DNA from: M3007 sp046160345
GTDB lineage: Bacteria > Bacteroidota > Bacteroidia > Chitinophagales > Saprospiraceae
Direction of reading: 5' to 3'
Assembly: GCA_046160345.1 (NCBI GenBank)
Contig: JBJXGO010000027.1
Span: forward strand, 34,746-98,745
DNA: 64,000 nucleotides
How positions within the stretch are numbered: position 1 is the first letter of the stretch; each line of letters begins with the position of its first letter. Position numbers and translations under genes: made by a program. The notes under the pieces were generated by a model. It had not been told where the DNA came from, did no database searches, and worked only from the letters and a program-made list of their open reading frames with translations. Shown here in pieces: positions 60,701 to 64,000 of this stretch.

Positions 60701-60905
60701 GTGGTTAGATAGTGAGGAGGATTTAAGTCATCCGCTCACTGGTAAGGTTCTGATTCGGGATCTGGCAGGCAAGGTGCTTCTGGAGCTGCTTGCACGGAGT
60801 GGTGAGCGGATCGACTTAAGTGTCGGAAAACTTGCGGGCGGGATTTATGCGGTATTTTTCAGCACCGATAAAACTACTGCTATGGCTCGTTTCATCAAAA
60901 TTTGA
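57765..60905 (+). CDS. Large secreted, candidate glycan-active protein with PKD-like, LamG and T9SS domains
   Basis: 1046 residues from the ATG at 57765, which gives a signal peptide (MAFAPRIIILWLALLWSVSSLSGQ). Residues ~25-560 are Trp/Tyr-rich with a helical-barrel look (GDWWYDLMPNVYFYQLYDLYP, GAYAWVLYNAWKETGNPEY), suggesting an (alpha/alpha)6 glycan-active enzyme, but no named family could be assigned. Two Ig/PKD-like repeats lie at ~600-760 (YEWSATDGSFSGSG, YAWTATGGTFNGTG). A LamG/concanavalin-type domain covers ~765-950 (LVAHYPFSGNANDVSGN), followed by a T9SS type A domain (LSPNPVSEILTIRW). It sits in the SusCD locus, so extracellular binding or breakdown of the same glycan is likely. Confidence 0.75.
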   Translation: MAFAPRIIILWLALLWSVSSLSGQSGQIALPRVEQMPNQPAPYNIRNWKQVARQYDTFVYDLQKTGQYLPLSSLGSGGVNYPQNPTFRLHTYVGTNSPLGNEAINVLPSLVGATLVGADKANQFGKNWLLMSQDFFNKANGEHIYLNNAGASSGGDWWYDLMPNVYFYQLYDLYPNLGGEATLQFTTIANQFLAAVRAMGGSDAPWEPAYMNYRAWKFKTMEPNTNGVKEPEAAGAYAWVLYNAWKETGNPEYLKGAEWSIEFLNDWTSNPSYELQLPYGTYTAAKMNAELGTNYDIQKMLNWSFDRGPLRGWGTIVGTWGGFDVSGLVGEANDMGNDYAFQLNGVQQAAALVPMVRYDKRFARAIGKWVLNLSNATRLYYPGFLPANLQDATAWSNANDPQQVMGYEALRQKFQNLSPFSTGDAVQGGWATTNLALYGTGSIGYLGAIMEKTNVDKVLKLDLLKTDFYGSEAYPTYLIYNSHPTAQTIQFAAGNSPADIYESLSESFLLQNVSGLVNLIIPANQAIIVTICPAGGAVSYVQNKMLVNGLVVDFDQHAHAYTNAPRIKALIATKNPLELNDSTTVYATVEDIDSGQINYEWSATDGSFSGSGANIQFQAPSNQGLLEIRLIVHDPEGNRDTAFLQMTIVAEINDAPQILEIQKSVAYVSPSETLQLTCLATDANNDPLSYAWTATGGTFNGTGNAVDWTAPASEGIFDVTAKVSDDEGLFAQTNTKILVKNFVVMPGDLVAHYPFSGNANDVSGNQLHGQANGAILTTDQNGGQQRAYYFNGGVQNITVPNDPLLNFQDGITVSCWFKANALPEKESFLLSHGSWQNRWKLSITPEKYLRWTVNTLLGIADLDVDVPIQTDQFYHVAATYDGSLLALYLNGNLHTYKVLSGKIRTTTFPFLMGQMLPAQSEYNFKGVMDAVKIYDYALPPDGVKSLFEEAVSGVHQPGFTETQTLELSPNPVSEILTIRWLDSEEDLSHPLTGKVLIRDLAGKVLLELLARSGERIDLSVGKLAGGIYAVFFSTDKTTAMARFIKI

Positions 60906-61115
60906 GTCCATTAAATTTCATAATAATACTACCTATTTACATAATTACATCATACAACCCGATGGCCCCTCTCTAATTTTGCTTCGCTCAATTACACTTA
61001 ATTCTCATTAAAGGTCAACGTGGAAGTATAAGATTTGTCGATCCTCTCCAAAGGGTTGCGGGATACCTCGTTTTCCAAAATCAAGTTTTTTGAAACAATT
61101 TAAATCACTCAAATT

Positions 61116-64000
61116 ATGAATCGGTATTTACATCCGCTACTCATGCTCACTTGCTGGTTGTTTACAGCAGCAGGGTTGAATGCCCAAACCCCAGTGGCGT
61201 CGTACGCTTTTTCAGGCAGTGCAAAAGACCAGTCGCCATTTTCCAACCATGGCTCGGTGAATGGCGCTAACCTCACACAAGACCGCTTTGGATGGCCAAG
61301 CAGCGCGTTTTCCTTTGATGGTGTACAGGATGGCATCCGCGCCAACAACGCTGCGCAACTCAACTCCACCAATGCGACCATTAGCTTTTGGGTCAACCCT
61401 ACTGCCTTTCCAGCCCAAGGTGAAGTTTATTTGCTTTCTTTCGGCGGTTGGCAGCAACGCTGGAAGATCTCTATGCCCAACCATGGCAAACCCGTTTTTA
61501 CCACTCATTCAGGCGGCAACTGCTGCAGTGACATGGACTCTGGCACACCACTGACAATCGGCTCCTGGACACATGTCGTGATGACACATGACGGCGCCAA
61601 GGATGTCATCTATTTCAATGGCGTACAGGTCAATGAAAAAAATGTGACCGGAGCACTTGATGCAACGACCCATCCATTGGGGATTGGTTTTGACCCCATT
61701 GACAACGCCAACTATTTCAATGGATCGCTGGATGATGTACAATTATTTGGTGTGGCATTGACTGCCCCACAGATCCTTGCACTTTATGCTGCCCAAAATA
61801 CGGTTCCGAGTGTGGCCCAAGGCAAAGTTGCTGACTATCCCTTCAACGGAAATGGAGCAGATGGCACCACTTTTGGGAATCATGCTGACATATCAAGCGC
61901 TTTACTGACCACTGACCGTTTTGGCTTTGGCAACAGTGCCGTGTCGTTTAACGGAACTTCCAGCGAAGTGCGTGCATCCAACGGCGCCCAGCTTAATTCT
62001 GGAACAAGTACTGTAAGTTTTTGGGTAAAAGTTAACTCCCTGCCGGGCAATGGCGAAGCATTCCTGTTCTCCTATGGCGGCTGGCAGGAACGCTTTAAGA
62101 TCTCGTTGCCTACCCATGGCAAAGTGGTTTGGACCACCAACCATACCAATGGTATTTCTGACATGGACGCCGGCGGTGGCAACGAATTGCCTGTTGGCAT
62201 CTGGAAACAGGTCGTGGTGGTACACGATGGAACCTCTGACAAAATTTTTATTGACGGCGTCCTGAAAGCTACCAAAGCGGTAGCCGGTTTGCTTAATTCA
62301 ACAACTAAACCACTCGGCATAGGCTATAACGCCATTGACGGTGGCAACTGGTTTGACGGGGTACTGGATGATATTTCCATGTACAATTTTGCACTTTCTG
62401 ATGCAGCCATCAGCGCATTATATACTTCTGAAGCTGCGTTTCCTGGTACACCAAACGATCTCATAGCAGCTTATAGCCTGAACGGAAACGGCACGGATGC
62501 AACCCAATTCAGCAATGATGCGGTACTGGACGCTTCGGCCACAGCCACGACTAACCGCCACGGCTGGGCATCCAATGCCTTGAAAGGTTACGCAACTGCC
62601 GACAATTCGGCTGCGTTACAATCTGATTTTCAGACTATTAGTTTTTGGGTAAAACCTAATGCTCTTCCAGCCTCTGGCGAAGTATTTTTACTTTCAAACG
62701 GCGGCTGGCAGGAGCGCTGGAAAGTCTCCATGCCCAACCACGGCAAACCCGTTTTCACGACTCACTCTAACGGTGCTTGCTGTAGTGATATGGATTCAGG
62801 CACGCCACTGACGGTAGGTACCTGGACCCATGTGGCAATGACCCATGATGGTGCGAAAGACATCATTTATTTCAATGGCGTAATGGTGAATGAGAAAAAT
62901 GTCACGGGTGCTCTGGACAAAACCAAACATCCATTTGGCATTGGCTACGACCCGATCGACAATGGTAGTATTTTCGATGGTTCGATGGATGATGTGGCGA
63001 TTTTCAACCGGGCACTTTCTGCTGTAGAGATTGCTGGATTGTATGCTTTACAGAATCAGGCTCCTGTGGTTCCCGGGAATCTTGTTGCTGATTACCAATC
63101 CAACGGGAACGCCAACGATGCGACCGGCTATAGCAACCATGCAACCGTGCAAGGTGCTCAACTTTCAACCGATCGTTTTGGCAAATCCAATCAGGCCTAT
63201 TCCTTCAACGGCGTGAACCAGTCGCTTGTGGCGGCCAATTCGCCTCAGTTGAGTTCAGCCAATACAACCATTAGTTTCTGGGTAAAACCAACTTCTTTCC
63301 CGGGTTCTGGCGAAGTGTTTATCCTTTCAAACGGTGGCTGGCAGGAGCGTTGGAAAATCTCCATGCCTAACCACGGCAAACCCGTTTTCACGACCCATTC
63401 TGGCGGCAACTGCTGTAGTGATCTGGACTCAGGCACGCCGCTTTCACTCAACACCTGGACCCATGTGGTCATGACGCACGACGGGGCAAAAGATATCATC
63501 TATTTCAATGGGACAAAGGCCAATGAGAAAAACGCCCCTGGCGCACTGGACGTGACCACCAAACCACTGGGAATTGGCTTCGACCCGATTGACAACAATT
63601 ACTTCTTCAACGGTTCGCTGGATGAAGTGCAGATCTATAATGTTGCCCTGGACGCTGCTCAGATTGCGGCCTTGTATGCTACACAAAATCAGGCACCAAC
63701 CAATTCGGATACAGAAGCACCTTGCGCTCCGCTCAATCTTGCTGCAGGCGTTGAGTTTACCAACGTCCACCTTTCCTGGCTTCCAGCCATGGACAATGTG
63801 GGTGTCGTAGCTTACAACGTTTACCTGAATGGCGTATTGATCGCGACAACAGCTGACCTGCATAATCTTGTCCCCGGACTTACTCCTTTGACCGACTATG
63901 TATTCGGCGTGTCGGCTGTGGACGCTGCAGGCAATGAATCCCTGATCAGTACGCTCAAAGTGACTTCTGGTATGGATCAGACTCCCGATACAGAAGCTCC
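61116..64000 (+). CDS. Exported tandem LamG-domain protein with fibronectin III domain (3' partial)
   Basis: The frame is open from the ATG at 61116 to the window edge (961 codons visible). The signal peptide is MNRYLHPLLMLTCWLFTAAGLNAQ. At least four LamG/concanavalin-fold domains of ~205-215 residues follow (starting near bases 61190, 61818, 62452 and 63073), each with GGWQ.RWKISMPNHGKPVF-like and SWTHVVMTHDGAKDIIYFNG-like motifs. Domains 1, 3 and 4 share a CCSD.DSGTPL loop with a Cys pair; domain 2 is more diverged. A fibronectin type III domain begins near 63730 (LAAGVEFTNVHLSWLPAMDN). It is likely a large surface or secreted glycan-binding protein. The C-terminus, where a T9SS domain would be, is outside the window. 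Confidence 0.88.
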   Translation, partial: MNRYLHPLLMLTCWLFTAAGLNAQTPVASYAFSGSAKDQSPFSNHGSVNGANLTQDRFGWPSSAFSFDGVQDGIRANNAAQLNSTNATISFWVNPTAFPAQGEVYLLSFGGWQQRWKISMPNHGKPVFTTHSGGNCCSDMDSGTPLTIGSWTHVVMTHDGAKDVIYFNGVQVNEKNVTGALDATTHPLGIGFDPIDNANYFNGSLDDVQLFGVALTAPQILALYAAQNTVPSVAQGKVADYPFNGNGADGTTFGNHADISSALLTTDRFGFGNSAVSFNGTSSEVRASNGAQLNSGTSTVSFWVKVNSLPGNGEAFLFSYGGWQERFKISLPTHGKVVWTTNHTNGISDMDAGGGNELPVGIWKQVVVVHDGTSDKIFIDGVLKATKAVAGLLNSTTKPLGIGYNAIDGGNWFDGVLDDISMYNFALSDAAISALYTSEAAFPGTPNDLIAAYSLNGNGTDATQFSNDAVLDASATATTNRHGWASNALKGYATADNSAALQSDFQTISFWVKPNALPASGEVFLLSNGGWQERWKVSMPNHGKPVFTTHSNGACCSDMDSGTPLTVGTWTHVAMTHDGAKDIIYFNGVMVNEKNVTGALDKTKHPFGIGYDPIDNGSIFDGSMDDVAIFNRALSAVEIAGLYALQNQAPVVPGNLVADYQSNGNANDATGYSNHATVQGAQLSTDRFGKSNQAYSFNGVNQSLVAANSPQLSSANTTISFWVKPTSFPGSGEVFILSNGGWQERWKISMPNHGKPVFTTHSGGNCCSDLDSGTPLSLNTWTHVVMTHDGAKDIIYFNGTKANEKNAPGALDVTTKPLGIGFDPIDNNYFFNGSLDEVQIYNVALDAAQIAALYATQNQAPTNSDTEAPCAPLNLAAGVEFTNVHLSWLPAMDNVGVVAYNVYLNGVLIATTADLHNLVPGLTPLTDYVFGVSAVDAAGNESLISTLKVTSGMDQTPDTEA

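Overview
The window is from a member of the Bacteroidota, most likely a Saprospiria-type environmental bacterium. The evidence is several type IX secretion (T9SS) C-terminal sorting domains, a SusC/SusD pair, TonB-dependent receptors, a PorV/PorQ-family protein, lipoprotein signals, weak or absent Shine-Dalgarno sequences, and repeated matches to the Bacteroidota promoter (TTTG, about 19 bases, TAnnTTTG). No database search was possible; family names rest on recognised motifs and gene context.

Layout. Bases 1-5000: the 3' end of a secreted beta-helix protein, adenine deaminase, and a two-gene Septu-type (PtuA ATPase + PtuB HNH nuclease) defence operon. 5000-9560: a PhnP-like metallo-hydrolase, two lipoproteins and a 2-hydroxyacid dehydrogenase. 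9570-18520: a TonB receptor, a 1345-residue secreted protein and a PorV/PorQ-family protein in a row, which looks like one outer-membrane/T9SS module. 18540-32910: mostly housekeeping genes (greA with a possible attenuator leader, PaaI-like thioesterase, MazG-like protein, DEAD-box helicase, CtpA-type protease, trpS, RidA, rpmF, yceD) mixed with T9SS cargo (CotH/lamin-tail protein, four-CHRD protein) and a small Cys-rich exported protein. 33060-38840: a HigBA locus whose toxin is internally deleted, uvrA with a repeat-encoded N-terminal extension, and an oligopeptidase B-like lipoprotein.

38870-43400 holds the most striking locus: a small TIR protein with an N-terminal domain resembling effector-associated domain 11, transcribed away from an LRR-Roc-COR-TIR (Roco) protein of 1196 residues. 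The two share a 99-base divergent promoter region and look like an NLR-like, NAD-targeting conflict or immunity system. Next come tRNA-Val(GAC) and tRNA-Pro(GGG), each preceded by a nested inverted-repeat element.

tRNA-Pro is the left edge of a 7.8-kb island: 41 bases of its 3' part are repeated exactly at 51654-51694, followed by what appears to be the original terminator. The island carries a membrane protein with five Cys-rich repeats, a tailspike-like beta-helix protein, a FISUMP-domain protein and decayed formylglycine-generating-enzyme fragments. No integrase was found in it.

51829-64000 is a polysaccharide-utilisation-type locus: AraC regulator, SusC, SusD, a 33-bp perfect hairpin, a large secreted candidate glycan-active protein with a LamG domain, and a protein with at least four LamG repeats that runs off the window.
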